Below, piece by piece: positions 37,261 to 46,523 of a stretch of DNA of 64,000 nucleotides. Under the pieces are notes generated by a model. The model was not told the DNA's origin, ran no database searches, and saw nothing but the letters and a program-made list of their open reading frames with translations. Position 1 is the stretch's first letter, and the number at the start of each line of letters is the position of its first letter. Source of the DNA: Falsiroseomonas sp051860665 (lineage in GTDB: Bacteria > Pseudomonadota > Alphaproteobacteria > Acetobacterales > Acetobacteraceae); NCBI RefSeq assembly GCF_051860665.1, contig NZ_JBHYDM010000001.1:186001-250000 (forward strand). Reading direction: 5' to 3'. Both the position numbers and the translations under genes were made by a program.

Positions 37261-38769
37261 ATGACGCCTCCCCCCGATAGCGGCCCCGCCGCCCCGGCCT
37301 CGCCCGCGGAATTGCGGCGGTTGTTCTTCCGGGTGTTTCCGGCCGTGGGGCTGGCGATGTTCGGCGCGGCGCTGGACCAGACCATCGTCGCCACGGCGCT
37401 CCCCGCCATCGCCCGCAGCCTGGGCGATGTGGAGCGCATCTCCTGGATCGTCGTGCTCTACCTGGTGGCGAATACCGTGGCCGCGCCGGTCTATGGCCGC
37501 CTGGGCGACGCCTTCGGGCGGCAGCGCATGCTGCTGGTGGCGCTGGCCGTCTATGCGGGCGGCGCCACGCTCTGCGCCTTCGCGGGCTCGCTCGGCACGC
37601 TGGCGGCGGCGCGGGTGGTGCAGGGCTTTGGCGGGGGCGGGCTGATCAGCCTGTCCGTCGCCCTGATCGCGGAGGTGGTGCCGGCGCGGGAACGCGGGCG
37701 CTTCCAGGCCTATATCGCGGCCGTCTTCACCACCGCCTCCGCCCTCGGGCCGCTGCTCGGCGGGCTGCTGGCCGAGCATTTTGGCTGGCGCAGCATCTTT
37801 CTTCTCCAACTGCCGCTGTCCTGCCTCGCGGCCTGGCTGGCGGTGACGCGGCTGGGGGATGCGGCGCGGGGCTCGGCGCGCGGCTTCAGCTTCGACTGGT
37901 GGGGGCTGGTGCTGTTTGCCGTCTTCGTGGGACCGGCGCTGCTGGCGCTGGACCAGGCGCGGCGGCTGGCGGCGGGGCCATTGATGATCGCAGCCGTCCT
38001 GGCCGCGGTGGCGGGAGTCGCGCTGTGGCTGCTGCTGCGGCAGGAACGCCGGGCGCCGCATCCGCTGCTGCCGCTGGGGCTGCTGGGCAATGCCACCGTC
38101 TGGCGGTCCAACCTGATGTCCTCCTGCGTCGCGGGGGCCTTCGTCGGCACCGTCGCCTTCCTGCCGATCTATTTCGCCGCGGTGCGCGGGCTTTCGCCCA
38201 CCGCCTCGGGCATGGCGCTGCTGCCGCTCTCGGCCTGCGCGGGCTTCGGGGCGATGATCTCGGGCACGCTGCTGGCGCGCACGGGGCTGGTGATGCGCTG
38301 GCCGGGCATCGGGCTGAGCCTGTCCACCACCATGCTGCTGGCCTTCACCTTCGGCCTGGGCGCGCTGCCCCTGCCGCTGATGGCGGCGATGCTGGGGCTG
38401 GTCTCGCTCGGCTTCGGCATGTCCTTCCCCATGGTGCAGGTGGTGGTGCAGGTGGCGGCGGGGCCGAAGCTGCTGGGCTCGGCCACCGCCTCCGTCCAGT
38501 TCACCCGCTCGCTCGGCGCGGCGACCGGCACGGCGCTGCTGGGCGCGGTGCTGTTCGGCGCGCTGACGCTGGCGGGGCCGGAGGCGACGCGGCTCTTCGT
38601 GCTGCTGGTGAACCAGGGGCCAGGGGCGCTGCAGGCGCTGGACCCGGCGGTGGAGGCCACCTTCCGCGCCGACATGACCATGGCCTTCCGCGCCAGCTTC
38701 GCCACCGCCGCGCTGCTGACCGGCTTCGGCGCCTGGATGTCGACGCAGGTGCCGACGCGGCGGGTGTGA
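37261..38769 (+). CDS. MFS transporter of the DHA2 (EmrB/QacA) drug-efflux type
   Basis: Proton-driven efflux carrier of 502 residues with about fourteen hydrophobic segments. Motif D1 AALDQTIVATALPAIARSLG, motif A VYGRLGDAFGRQRMLLVA and motif C-like GPLLGGLLAEHFGWRSIFLL are intact. The substrates are unknown; multidrug or organic-acid export is typical of the family. No regulator or membrane-fusion partner adjoins it. Confidence 0.9.
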   Translation: MTPPPDSGPAAPASPAELRRLFFRVFPAVGLAMFGAALDQTIVATALPAIARSLGDVERISWIVVLYLVANTVAAPVYGRLGDAFGRQRMLLVALAVYAGGATLCAFAGSLGTLAAARVVQGFGGGGLISLSVALIAEVVPARERGRFQAYIAAVFTTASALGPLLGGLLAEHFGWRSIFLLQLPLSCLAAWLAVTRLGDAARGSARGFSFDWWGLVLFAVFVGPALLALDQARRLAAGPLMIAAVLAAVAGVALWLLLRQERRAPHPLLPLGLLGNATVWRSNLMSSCVAGAFVGTVAFLPIYFAAVRGLSPTASGMALLPLSACAGFGAMISGTLLARTGLVMRWPGIGLSLSTTMLLAFTFGLGALPLPLMAAMLGLVSLGFGMSFPMVQVVVQVAAGPKLLGSATASVQFTRSLGAATGTALLGAVLFGALTLAGPEATRLFVLLVNQGPGALQALDPAVEATFRADMTMAFRASFATAALLTGFGAWMSTQVPTRRV

Positions 38770-38931
38770 AGGCTGGGCCGCCGGCTGACCTTAACGCGTT
38801 GCAAGATGCCCTGAAGGCATTCTTAGCCAAACGGCCCTAGCCTGCGCGGGTCACGGCGCCGCGACCACGGCTGCGCCTGATGCCAGTCGCCTGCCCGCAT
38901 GACCCGACCATCAGGATCGAAGCCACCATCC

Positions 38932-40629
38932 ATGCTCCAGTCACTCCTCCATCTGTCCATCGCCCGCAAGCTGGCCATCGCCTTCGCGGTCGTGATCGCC
39001 GCGGCGGCCGGGGCCGGCACGCTCACCTGGCTCCGCCTCGGCGCCATCGAGGATGCGGCGCGCTGGAATGAACATACTCATATGGTGCTGGAACGCGCGG
39101 ACCGTCTGGTGGCGGCGATGGTCGACCAGGAGACGGGCGTGCGCGGCCACCTGCTGAACGGGGACACGAAATTCCTGGAGCCGACCGAGGCCGGGCGCCG
39201 GACCTATGCCCAGGCACTGGCCGATCTGCGCCGCCTCACCGCGGACAATGCGGCGCAGCAGCGCCGGCTGGATGAGCTGGACCGCTCCGCCCAGGCCTGG
39301 ATGACCAACCAGGCGGCGCGCCAGGTGGCGCTGATGGCGCGCGGGGACGAAGCCTCCCGCGCCGAGGCGCGGCGGATGGAGGAACAGGGGCTGGGCAAGG
39401 CCTCGATGGATGCGCTGCGTGGCAAGGCGGCGGAAATCTCCGCCGTGGAACGCCAGCTGCTGGTGGAGCGCACGGCCGCGCAGCAGGAGGCCTTCAGCGA
39501 TGCGCGGCTGATGCTCGGCCTGGGCACCCTGGCGGCCGCGGTCATCGCCCTGTTCTGCGGCTTCGCCCTGGCCCGCAGCGTGGCGCGGCCGATGACGCGG
39601 CTGGCCGACCAGGTCTCCCGCATCGCCGGCGGCGACCTTTCCGTCACCGTCGAGGGCGAGGCGCGGCAGGACGAGCTGGGCGCGCTGGCCAAGGCCGTGG
39701 CCGTGCTGAAGGAGAACACGGCCCGCGGCCGTGCGCTGGAGGCCGAGGCCGCGGCCGAGCGGCTGCGGACGGAGGAGGCACGGCTCGCGGCGCAGCGCGC
39801 CATCGCCGATGAGCTGGAGCGCACGGTGGGCGGCGTCAGCGCCACGCTGGCCGGCGCGGCGACCGAGCTGCAGGCGACGGTGGGCACCCTGACCCATGGC
39901 GCCGAGCGCACCAGCGAACAGGCGATCGCCGCCGCGGCCGGCGCCACCCAGGCCAGCGCCAATGTGCAGACGGTGGCCGCGGCGACCGAGCAGATGGCCG
40001 CCACCGGCGCCGAGATCAATCGCCAGGTGACCGAGGCCGCGGATATCGCGCGGCGTGCCTCGGAGGAAACCCGCGCCACCGATGCCACCGTGCGGTCCCT
40101 GGCCGAGGCGGCGGGGCGGATCGGGGAGGTCGTGCGCCTGATCGGCGACATCGCCGCCCAGACCAACCTGCTGGCGCTGAACGCCACGATCGAGGCGGCC
40201 CGTGCCGGCGAGGCCGGCAAGGGCTTCGCGGTGGTGGCTTCCGAGGTGAAGACCCTGGCGGCGCAGACCGCCAAGGCGACGGAGGAGATCAGCGCGCAGA
40301 TCGCCGCCATGCAGGGCGCGACGGACCAGGCGGTGGACGCCATCCGCGGCATCGGCGCCACGGTCGAACGCTCCAGCGAGATCGCCGCCAGCATCGCCAC
40401 GGCGGTGGAGGAGCAGGGCGCGGCGACGCAGGAGATCGCCCGCAATGTGGGCGAGGCGGCGTCGGGCACCAGCGAGGTCTCGGCGCAGGTCGAGGGCGTG
40501 AATGCCGGCATCGCCGAGACCTCCGCCGCGCTGCGCGACCTGCGCAACGGCACGGAGGATGTGGCGCGGCAGGGCGAGACGCTGCGCGCCGAGGTCGGCA
40601 GCCTGGTGAACCGCCTGCGCGCCGCCTGA
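38932..40629 (+). CDS. Methyl-accepting chemotaxis protein
   Basis: Membrane chemoreceptor of 565 residues. The first helix is LAIAFAVVIAAAAGAGTLTW (about 14-33). A CHASE3-like periplasmic domain follows (VDQETGVRGHLLNGDTKFLE near 63-82). The second helix is about 190-212, then a HAMP linker (RPMTRLADQVSRIAGGDLSV), and the signalling domain has the kinase-contact tip RLIGDIAAQTNLLALNATIE and ARAGEAGKGFAVVASEVKTL. No other chemotaxis genes are near, so it feeds a distant che system. Starts at 38899 and 38932 are both possible. Confidence 0.9.
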   Translation: MLQSLLHLSIARKLAIAFAVVIAAAAGAGTLTWLRLGAIEDAARWNEHTHMVLERADRLVAAMVDQETGVRGHLLNGDTKFLEPTEAGRRTYAQALADLRRLTADNAAQQRRLDELDRSAQAWMTNQAARQVALMARGDEASRAEARRMEEQGLGKASMDALRGKAAEISAVERQLLVERTAAQQEAFSDARLMLGLGTLAAAVIALFCGFALARSVARPMTRLADQVSRIAGGDLSVTVEGEARQDELGALAKAVAVLKENTARGRALEAEAAAERLRTEEARLAAQRAIADELERTVGGVSATLAGAATELQATVGTLTHGAERTSEQAIAAAAGATQASANVQTVAAATEQMAATGAEINRQVTEAADIARRASEETRATDATVRSLAEAAGRIGEVVRLIGDIAAQTNLLALNATIEAARAGEAGKGFAVVASEVKTLAAQTAKATEEISAQIAAMQGATDQAVDAIRGIGATVERSSEIAASIATAVEEQGAATQEIARNVGEAASGTSEVSAQVEGVNAGIAETSAALRDLRNGTEDVARQGETLRAEVGSLVNRLRAA

Positions 40630-40643
40630 ACGCGAAAAGGGTG

Positions 40644-40681
40644 GGCCCGGCTATACCAATGTCTGGATTGGCGGCCGGGCC
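40644..40681. repeat. Long hairpin between chemoreceptor gene and dps
   Basis: GGCCCGGC (40644-40651) pairs with GCCGGGCC (40674-40681), and inside it CCAAT pairs with ATTGG around a GTCTGG loop. It lies between the chemoreceptor stop and the dps start. No T tract follows. It could end the upstream transcript or sit in the dps leader. Confidence 0.5.
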
Positions 40682-40726
40682 GCGAAGCTGTCTGCTCCGC
40701 AAAGCCTCAAGGCAAAGGAGCTCGAC

Positions 40727-41248
40727 ATGTCACAGCCTGCCAGCCAGACGATCCTGTCGGCGCGCTTCCTGGGCACGCCCACCGACCTCGGCGCGGAGGC
40801 GACGCGCGACATCGCGGCCGGCCTCGCCGGGCTGCTCGCGGATGTCTTCGCGCTGTACCTGAAGACCAAGAATTTCCACTGGCACATGAGCGGCCCGAAC
40901 TTCCGGGACTACCACCTGCTGCTGGACGAGCAGGGCGAGCAGCTTTTCGCCATGACCGACGTGATCGCGGAGCGGGCGCGGAAGATCGGCGGCAGCACGA
41001 TCCGCTCGATCGGCGAGATCGCGCGGCGCCAGCGCATCCTCGACAATGACGCCGCCTTCGTCGCGCCGCATGACATGCTGGCGGAGCTGCATGGCGACAC
41101 GAAGCAGCTGGTGGCGGAGCTGCGCCGGCTGCATGAGCTGTGCGACGGCTACAGCGACGTCGCAACGGCGAGCCTGATCGAGGTCTGGATCGACGAGGCC
41201 GAGCGCCGCGCCTGGTTCCTCTACGAGACCTGCCGCAGCCCAGGCTGA
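40727..41248 (+). CDS. dps: DNA starvation/stationary-phase protection protein Dps
   Basis: Ferritin-like iron-storing DNA-protecting protein of 173 residues that assembles as a dodecamer. Ferroxidase-site residues lie in KNFHWHMSGPNF (His near residue 50) and LLLDEQGEQLFAMTDVIAER (Asp/Glu). The family end FLYETCR is present. The leader carries the hairpin described above and AAGGAG before ATG 40727. Dps genes are often under OxyR or stationary-phase control; no such site is evident here. It converges on secA. Confidence 0.93.
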   Translation: MSQPASQTILSARFLGTPTDLGAEATRDIAAGLAGLLADVFALYLKTKNFHWHMSGPNFRDYHLLLDEQGEQLFAMTDVIAERARKIGGSTIRSIGEIARRQRILDNDAAFVAPHDMLAELHGDTKQLVAELRRLHELCDGYSDVATASLIEVWIDEAERRAWFLYETCRSPG

Positions 41249-41261
41249 GGTTGGGGCGGGC

Positions 41262-43997
41262 TCAGGCCCGCCCGTGGCAGTGCTTGTACTTCTTGCCCGA
41301 CCCACAGGGGCAAGGCGCGTTGCGCGGCGTGGCGGCCCAGGTGGCGGGGTCGTTCGGGTCCACCGCCTGCGCCGTCATCGGCGCGCGCGCCGCCTGCGTG
41401 GCCGCGCCATAGGCCGGCGGCGGCGCATCGGCATATTCCAGCTCGCCCATCCCGCCGTCCGGCGCGGGGTGGCGCATGTCCATCACCTGCACCGGCTCCG
41501 GCATCGGCGGCGGGGCGTCCGGGCGGATGTCGATGCGCATCAGCACGCTGGTGGTGCGCTCCCGCAGATCCTCCAGCATGCCGTTGAACAGGTTGAAGGC
41601 CTCGGACTTGTATTCGTTCAGCGGGTCCCGCTGGCCATAGGCGCGCAGGCCGATGCCCTGGCGCAGATGGTCCAGCGCCAGCAGGTGTTCCTTCCACACC
41701 GCGTCGAAGATCTGCAGCAGCAGGGACTTCTCGACCATGCGCATCAGCTCGGTGCCGATATTGGCAACGCGGGCGGCGTAGCTTTCCTCCGCCGCCTTCA
41801 CCAGGCGCTCGCGCACCTGGGTCTCGTCGATGCCCTCCTCCTGCGCCCAGGCCGCCACCGGCAGGTCGAGGCCCAGCACGGCCAGCACCTTCTCCTGCAG
41901 CCCGGCCAGGTCCCATTGCTCGGGATAGGCGTTTTCCGGGATGGCGGTATCGACCAGCTTGCCGATCGTCTCCCGCCGCATCTCGGCCACCGTCTCCGCC
42001 ACGTCCGGCGCCATCATGAAGGCCTTGCGCTGGGCATAGACCTCCTTGCGCTGGTTGTTCATGACGTCGTCGTACTTCAGCAGATTTTTCCGAGTATCGA
42101 AGTTGCGGGCTTCGACCTTCTTCTGTGCCTTCTCCAGGGCCTTGTTGATCCAAGGGTGAACAATGGCTTCACCCTCCTTCAGCCCGAGCTTCTGGAGCAT
42201 CCCGCCCATGCGGTCGCTACCGAAGATGCGCATCAGGTCGTCTTCGAGGGAGAGGAAGAATCGGCTGGCGCCCGGGTCGCCCTGGCGGCCGGAGCGGCCG
42301 CGCAGCTGGTTGTCGATGCGCCGGCTCTCGTGCCGCTCCGTGCCGATCACCAGCAGGCCGCCGGCGGCCTTCACCGCGGGGCGGATCGCCTCCACCTCCG
42401 CCTTGTGGCGGGCCAGCGCCGCCTCGTATTCGGGGCTGTCGCTATTGCCCACCTCGGCGCGGGCCAGCATGTCGGCGTTGCCGCCCAGCTGGATGTCCGT
42501 GCCGCGGCCGGCCATGTTGGTGGCGATGGTGACGGAGCCGGGGCGGCCGGCCTGGGCCACGATGCCGGCTTCCTGTTCGTGGAAGCGGGCGTTCAGCACC
42601 TGGTGCGGCACGCCCTTCTGCTTAAGCAGTTCCGAGATCAGCTCCGACTTCTCGATGCTGGTGGTGCCGACCAGGGTCGGCTGGCCGCGCTCCCGCGCCT
42701 CCGCGATCAGCGCCGCCACCGCCTCATACTTCTCGCGCGCCGACTTGTAGACCTCGTCATCCGAATCGATGCGCGCCACCGGCACGTTGGTCGGGATCTC
42801 CACCACTTCCAGCTTGTAGATTTCGGCGAATTCATCGGCCTCGGTCGAGGCCGTGCCGGTCATGCCGGCGAGCTTCGGGTACAGCCGGAAATAGTTCTGG
42901 AAGGTGATGGAGGCGAGGGTCTGGTTCTCGGGCTGGACCGTCACGCCTTCCTTGGCTTCCAGCGCCTGGTGAAGGCCTTCCGAATAGCGGCGGCCTTCCA
43001 TCATGCGGCCGGTGAATTCGTCGATGATGACGACCTTGTCCTGCCGGACGATGTAGTCGACGTCCCTGGTGAAGAGGACATGCGCGCGCAGCGACTGGTT
43101 GGCGTGGTGCACCAGGGTCACGTTCGCGCTGTCATACAGCGCGCCCTCGGTCAGCAGCCCGGCCTCGGTTAGCGCCGCCTCCAGCGCCTCCGTCCCCGCC
43201 TCGATCAGATGGACGGTCTTGAACTTCTCGTCCTTCTCATAGAGCGAGGTGTCCTTCACCAGCTCCTTCATCACCGCGTTCACGCGCTGGTACAGGTCGC
43301 TGCTGTCGTCGGATGGGCCGGAGATGATCAGCGGCGTGCGCGCCTCGTCGACGAGAATGCTGTCCACCTCGTCGACGATGGCATAGGCGAAGTCGCGCTG
43401 GACCATCTCCTCCAGCCGGTACTTCATGTTGTCGCGCAGATAGTCGAAGCCGAATTCGTTGTTGGTGCCGTAGGTGATGTCGCAGTGATAGGCCTCGCGG
43501 CGCTCCTCGTCGGACTTGCCGTGCACGATGGTGCCGGTGGTCAGGCCGAGGAAGCCGTAGAGCTTGCCCATCCATTCCGCGTCGCGGCTGGCGAGATAAT
43601 CGTTCACGGTCACCACATGCACGCCCTTGGCGGGCAGCGCATTCAGATAGACCGGCAGGGTGGCGACCAGGGTCTTGCCCTCGCCCGTCTTCATCTCGGC
43701 GATGCGGCCGTCATGCAGCACCATGCCGCCGATCATCTGCACGTCGAAGTGCCGCATGCCCAGCGCCCGCTTGGCGCCCTCCCGCACCGTGGCGAAGGCC
43801 TCCGGCAGGATATCGTCCAGCGTCCGCCCGGCGGCGAGCTGGGCGCGGAATTCCGCCGTCTTGCCGCGCAGCGCCTCATCCGACAGGGCGGCCAGCGCAG
43901 GCTCCAGCGCATTGATGGAGGGAACCCGCGCCTGGAAGCGCTTCAGCGCCCGGTCATTGGAATTCCCGAAAACGGCGCGGACAAGGCGTTGGAACAT
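41262..43997 (-). CDS. secA: Preprotein translocase ATPase SecA
   Basis: Motor of the Sec pathway, 911 residues. It begins FQRLVRAVFGNSNDRALKRF. Walker A is MKTGEGKTLVATLPVY, the DEAD-type box is VDEVDSILVDEARTPLIISG, the preprotein cross-linking domain and helical wing are complete, and the C-terminus has the zinc SEC-C motif CPCGSGKKYKHCHG. A longer in-frame opening to 44117 lacks family similarity. ATG 43997 fits the family start. Its divergent neighbour is a PpiC-type isomerase, a functionally sensible pairing for export and folding. Confidence 0.97.
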   Translation of the reverse strand: MFQRLVRAVFGNSNDRALKRFQARVPSINALEPALAALSDEALRGKTAEFRAQLAAGRTLDDILPEAFATVREGAKRALGMRHFDVQMIGGMVLHDGRIAEMKTGEGKTLVATLPVYLNALPAKGVHVVTVNDYLASRDAEWMGKLYGFLGLTTGTIVHGKSDEERREAYHCDITYGTNNEFGFDYLRDNMKYRLEEMVQRDFAYAIVDEVDSILVDEARTPLIISGPSDDSSDLYQRVNAVMKELVKDTSLYEKDEKFKTVHLIEAGTEALEAALTEAGLLTEGALYDSANVTLVHHANQSLRAHVLFTRDVDYIVRQDKVVIIDEFTGRMMEGRRYSEGLHQALEAKEGVTVQPENQTLASITFQNYFRLYPKLAGMTGTASTEADEFAEIYKLEVVEIPTNVPVARIDSDDEVYKSAREKYEAVAALIAEARERGQPTLVGTTSIEKSELISELLKQKGVPHQVLNARFHEQEAGIVAQAGRPGSVTIATNMAGRGTDIQLGGNADMLARAEVGNSDSPEYEAALARHKAEVEAIRPAVKAAGGLLVIGTERHESRRIDNQLRGRSGRQGDPGASRFFLSLEDDLMRIFGSDRMGGMLQKLGLKEGEAIVHPWINKALEKAQKKVEARNFDTRKNLLKYDDVMNNQRKEVYAQRKAFMMAPDVAETVAEMRRETIGKLVDTAIPENAYPEQWDLAGLQEKVLAVLGLDLPVAAWAQEEGIDETQVRERLVKAAEESYAARVANIGTELMRMVEKSLLLQIFDAVWKEHLLALDHLRQGIGLRAYGQRDPLNEYKSEAFNLFNGMLEDLRERTTSVLMRIDIRPDAPPPMPEPVQVMDMRHPAPDGGMGELEYADAPPPAYGAATQAARAPMTAQAVDPNDPATWAATPRNAPCPCGSGKKYKHCHGRA

Positions 43998-44205
43998 GGG
44001 GGAAAGCTGTCTCCGACCCGCACTGAGAAGACCAGCAGCGTCACGGGGTCGCGCCCGGGCCTCGGGGGCGCAAGGCCCAATTCGGGCTGGGGCGCGAGGC
44101 CGGAGAGATAGGCGCACGCCCCTGCCACGTCAACGAGAGGCGCCGGATCACCCGCTTCCGGGCCGCCTTGTGGCGCCCCCCCGCATCGGCCATCTTCCGC
44201 CGGTC

Positions 44206-45135
44206 ATGACGGAAACCCCCCCGATGCGCCGCAAGGCTTCGCTCCTCGCCACCCTGCTGCTGAGCACGGCCCTGGCGGCAGGCCCGGCCTTGGCCCAGGC
44301 CCCCGCCCCCGCCCCCGCCGGCCAGGACCCGGTGGTGGCCCGCGTCGATGGCGCCGAGATCCGCCTCTCGGAGCTGCAGGACGAGGCGACGCGCCTGCCG
44401 GAGGAGCTGCGCGCCATGCCGGCGCCCATGCTGATGCCGCTGCTGCTGGACCAGATGATCACCCAGAAGGCGATCACCGCCGCCGCCCGCGCCCAGGGCC
44501 TGGCGAACGACCCGGAGGTGCAGGCCCGCCTGCGCCGGGCGGAGGAGGAGGCGCTGCAGCAGGCCCTCATCACCCGCGCCGTCGCGCCGCAGATGACGGA
44601 GGAGGCGCTGCGCGCCCGCTACCAGCGCGAGGTGGCCGGCCGCGCGGCGGAGGAGGAGGTGCGCGCCCGCCACATCCTGGTCCCCACAGAGGCCGAGGCC
44701 CGCACCGCGCTGACCGAGGCCCGCCGGCCCAACGCCGATTTCGCCGAAGTGGCCCGCCGCCGCTCCACCGGCCCCGGCGCGCGGGAGGGGGGCGACCTCG
44801 GCTTCTTCAAGCGCAGCGACATGATCCCGGAATTCGCCGCCGCCGCCTTCGCCATGCAGCCCGGCCAGATCTCGGAGAACCCGGTGCGGACCCAGTTCGG
44901 CTGGCATGTCATCAAGGTGGAGGAGCGCCGCGCCGTGCCGCCGCCGGCCTTCGAGGATGCGCGCGAGGCGCTGCGCCAGCGGGCCTTCGAGGAGGCGGTG
45001 ACGGCGGAGGTGGAGCGCATCCGCCTGGCTGCCCGGATCGAACGCTTCGCCATGGATGGCAGCCCGCTGCCGGCCGCGCCCGCCCCCTCCCTGCTCGACG
45101 GCGCCGCGCCGCCGGCGGCCCAACCTCGTCGCTAA
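44206..45135 (+). CDS. Exported PpiC-type peptidyl-prolyl isomerase
   Basis: Periplasmic folding helper of 309 residues. It has a signal peptide (RRKASLLATLLLSTALAAGP, then ALAQ), a SurA-like helical N-domain (about 35-150), and a parvulin rotamase domain VRARHILVPTEAEA...GGDLGFFKRSDMIPEFAAAA...TQFGWHVIKVEERR (about 155-255). ATG 44206 and 44224 are both possible. It is divergent from secA across about 200 bases, in which I see no clear promoter. The next gene, argJ, starts 12 bases after its stop, a frequent alphaproteobacterial order. Confidence 0.9.
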   Translation: MTETPPMRRKASLLATLLLSTALAAGPALAQAPAPAPAGQDPVVARVDGAEIRLSELQDEATRLPEELRAMPAPMLMPLLLDQMITQKAITAAARAQGLANDPEVQARLRRAEEEALQQALITRAVAPQMTEEALRARYQREVAGRAAEEEVRARHILVPTEAEARTALTEARRPNADFAEVARRRSTGPGAREGGDLGFFKRSDMIPEFAAAAFAMQPGQISENPVRTQFGWHVIKVEERRAVPPPAFEDAREALRQRAFEEAVTAEVERIRLAARIERFAMDGSPLPAAPAPSLLDGAAPPAAQPRR

Positions 45136-45147
45136 GAGACCAAGAAG

Positions 45148-46386
45148 ATGGCTGGCAAGGACCTTCCCGTCTCCCCGCTCGCGCTGCCGCTGCCCGAGAT
45201 GCCCCCGGTGGCGGGCCTGCGCCTCGGCTCCGGCCGCGCCGGGATCCGCTACAAGGCGCGCGAGGATGTGACGATGATGGTCTTCCCCGCGGGGACCAGC
45301 GTGGCCGGCGTCTTCACCCGTAACAAATGCCCCGGCGCGCCGATCGACTGGTGCCGGGCGGCGCTGAAGGGCGGCAAGGCCCGGGCCCTGGTCGTCACCG
45401 CCGGAAATTCCAACGTCTTCACGGGGAAGGCCGGGCGCGAGACCTGCGCGCAGACCGCCAAGGCCATGGCCGAATTGGCGGGCTGCAAGCCGGGCGAGGT
45501 CTTCCTCGCCTCCACCGGCGTGATCGGCGAGAAGCTGCCGACCGAGAAGCTGGTGGCCGCGCTGCCGCCGCTGTTCGGCCAGTTGCAGGATGACGGCTGG
45601 GCCGGCGCGGCGCGGGCCATCATGACCACCGATACCTTCCCCAAGGGCGCGACCCGCACGGCGAAGATCGGCGAGACGACCGTGACGGTCAGCGGCATCG
45701 CCAAGGGCAGCGGCATGATCGCGCCCGACATGGCGACCATGCTGTGTTTCCTGGCGACCGATGCGAAGGTGCCGGCGGCCGCCCTGCAGGCGATCCTCGC
45801 CAAGGGCACCCAGAAATCCTTCAACTGCGTGACGGTGGACAGCGATACCTCCACCAGCGACACGGTGCTGCTCTTCGCCACCGGCGCCGCGAAACACCCC
45901 CGCGTGCCGGCCGAGGGCGGCAAGATGCTGAAGGATTTTGCCCGCGCGGTGCATGAGGTGCTGATGGACCTCGCCTTGATGGTGGCGCGCGATGGCGAGG
46001 GCGCCCAGAAGCTGATCCGCATCGATGTGACCGGCGCGGTGACGAACAAGTCAGCGCATCGCATCGCCATGAGCATCGCCAATTCGCCCCTGGTCAAAAC
46101 CGCGATCGCCGGCGAGGACGCCAATTGGGGCCGCATCGTCATGGCGGTGGGCAAGGCCGGCGAACCCGCGGATCGGGACCTGCTTTCCGTGGGCGTCGGC
46201 GGCACCTGGATGGCGCGCGAAGGCAGCGTGGTGCCGGGCTATGACGAGGCGCCGGTGATCGCCCATATGAAGGGGCGGGAAGTCCAGATCACCGTCGACC
46301 TGGCGCTCGGCCGCGGCAAGGCCACCGCCTGGACCTGCGACCTGACGCATGGCTACATCGACATCAACGGGTCGTATCGGAGCTGA
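45148..46386 (+). CDS. argJ: Bifunctional ornithine acetyltransferase / N-acetylglutamate synthase
   Basis: Arginine biosynthesis enzyme of 412 residues that transfers acetyl from N-acetylornithine to glutamate. It is made as a precursor that cuts itself before a threonine, here T197 in KGSGMIAPDMATMLCFLATD. Other marks are GLRLGSGRAGIRYKAREDV, TRNKCPGAPIDWC and the C-terminal THGYIDINGSYRS. The upstream neighbour is the PpiC-type isomerase and the downstream one a GNAT-NUDIX fusion, so an argJ-mutT group is conserved. Confidence 0.97.
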   Translation: MAGKDLPVSPLALPLPEMPPVAGLRLGSGRAGIRYKAREDVTMMVFPAGTSVAGVFTRNKCPGAPIDWCRAALKGGKARALVVTAGNSNVFTGKAGRETCAQTAKAMAELAGCKPGEVFLASTGVIGEKLPTEKLVAALPPLFGQLQDDGWAGAARAIMTTDTFPKGATRTAKIGETTVTVSGIAKGSGMIAPDMATMLCFLATDAKVPAAALQAILAKGTQKSFNCVTVDSDTSTSDTVLLFATGAAKHPRVPAEGGKMLKDFARAVHEVLMDLALMVARDGEGAQKLIRIDVTGAVTNKSAHRIAMSIANSPLVKTAIAGEDANWGRIVMAVGKAGEPADRDLLSVGVGGTWMAREGSVVPGYDEAPVIAHMKGREVQITVDLALGRGKATAWTCDLTHGYIDINGSYRS

Positions 46387-46407
46387 TCTGCGGCCAATCG
46401 GCCACAC

Positions 46408-46425
46408 TGCGGCATGGATGCCGCA
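46408..46425. repeat. Hairpin downstream of argJ
   Basis: TGCGGC-ATGGAT-GCCGCA, 22 bases after the argJ stop. It is followed by A rather than T on the + strand, so it is only a possible transcript end. Confidence 0.3.
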
Positions 46426-46523
46426 AAATCCCGTTCGGACCATGACGCGGGGGCGCCAATGGCCCATAGAGGGGGGCCGCCCGCCGGTGGGTCGGCAAGG
46501 CCTTGGACCTGCGAACTCCCCGC

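Noticed and set aside
38790..38815. Possible sigma-54 promoter before the chemoreceptor gene
   Set aside because: CTGAC and TTGCA words are present, but their spacing is two bases too wide and the GG of the -24 element is absent.
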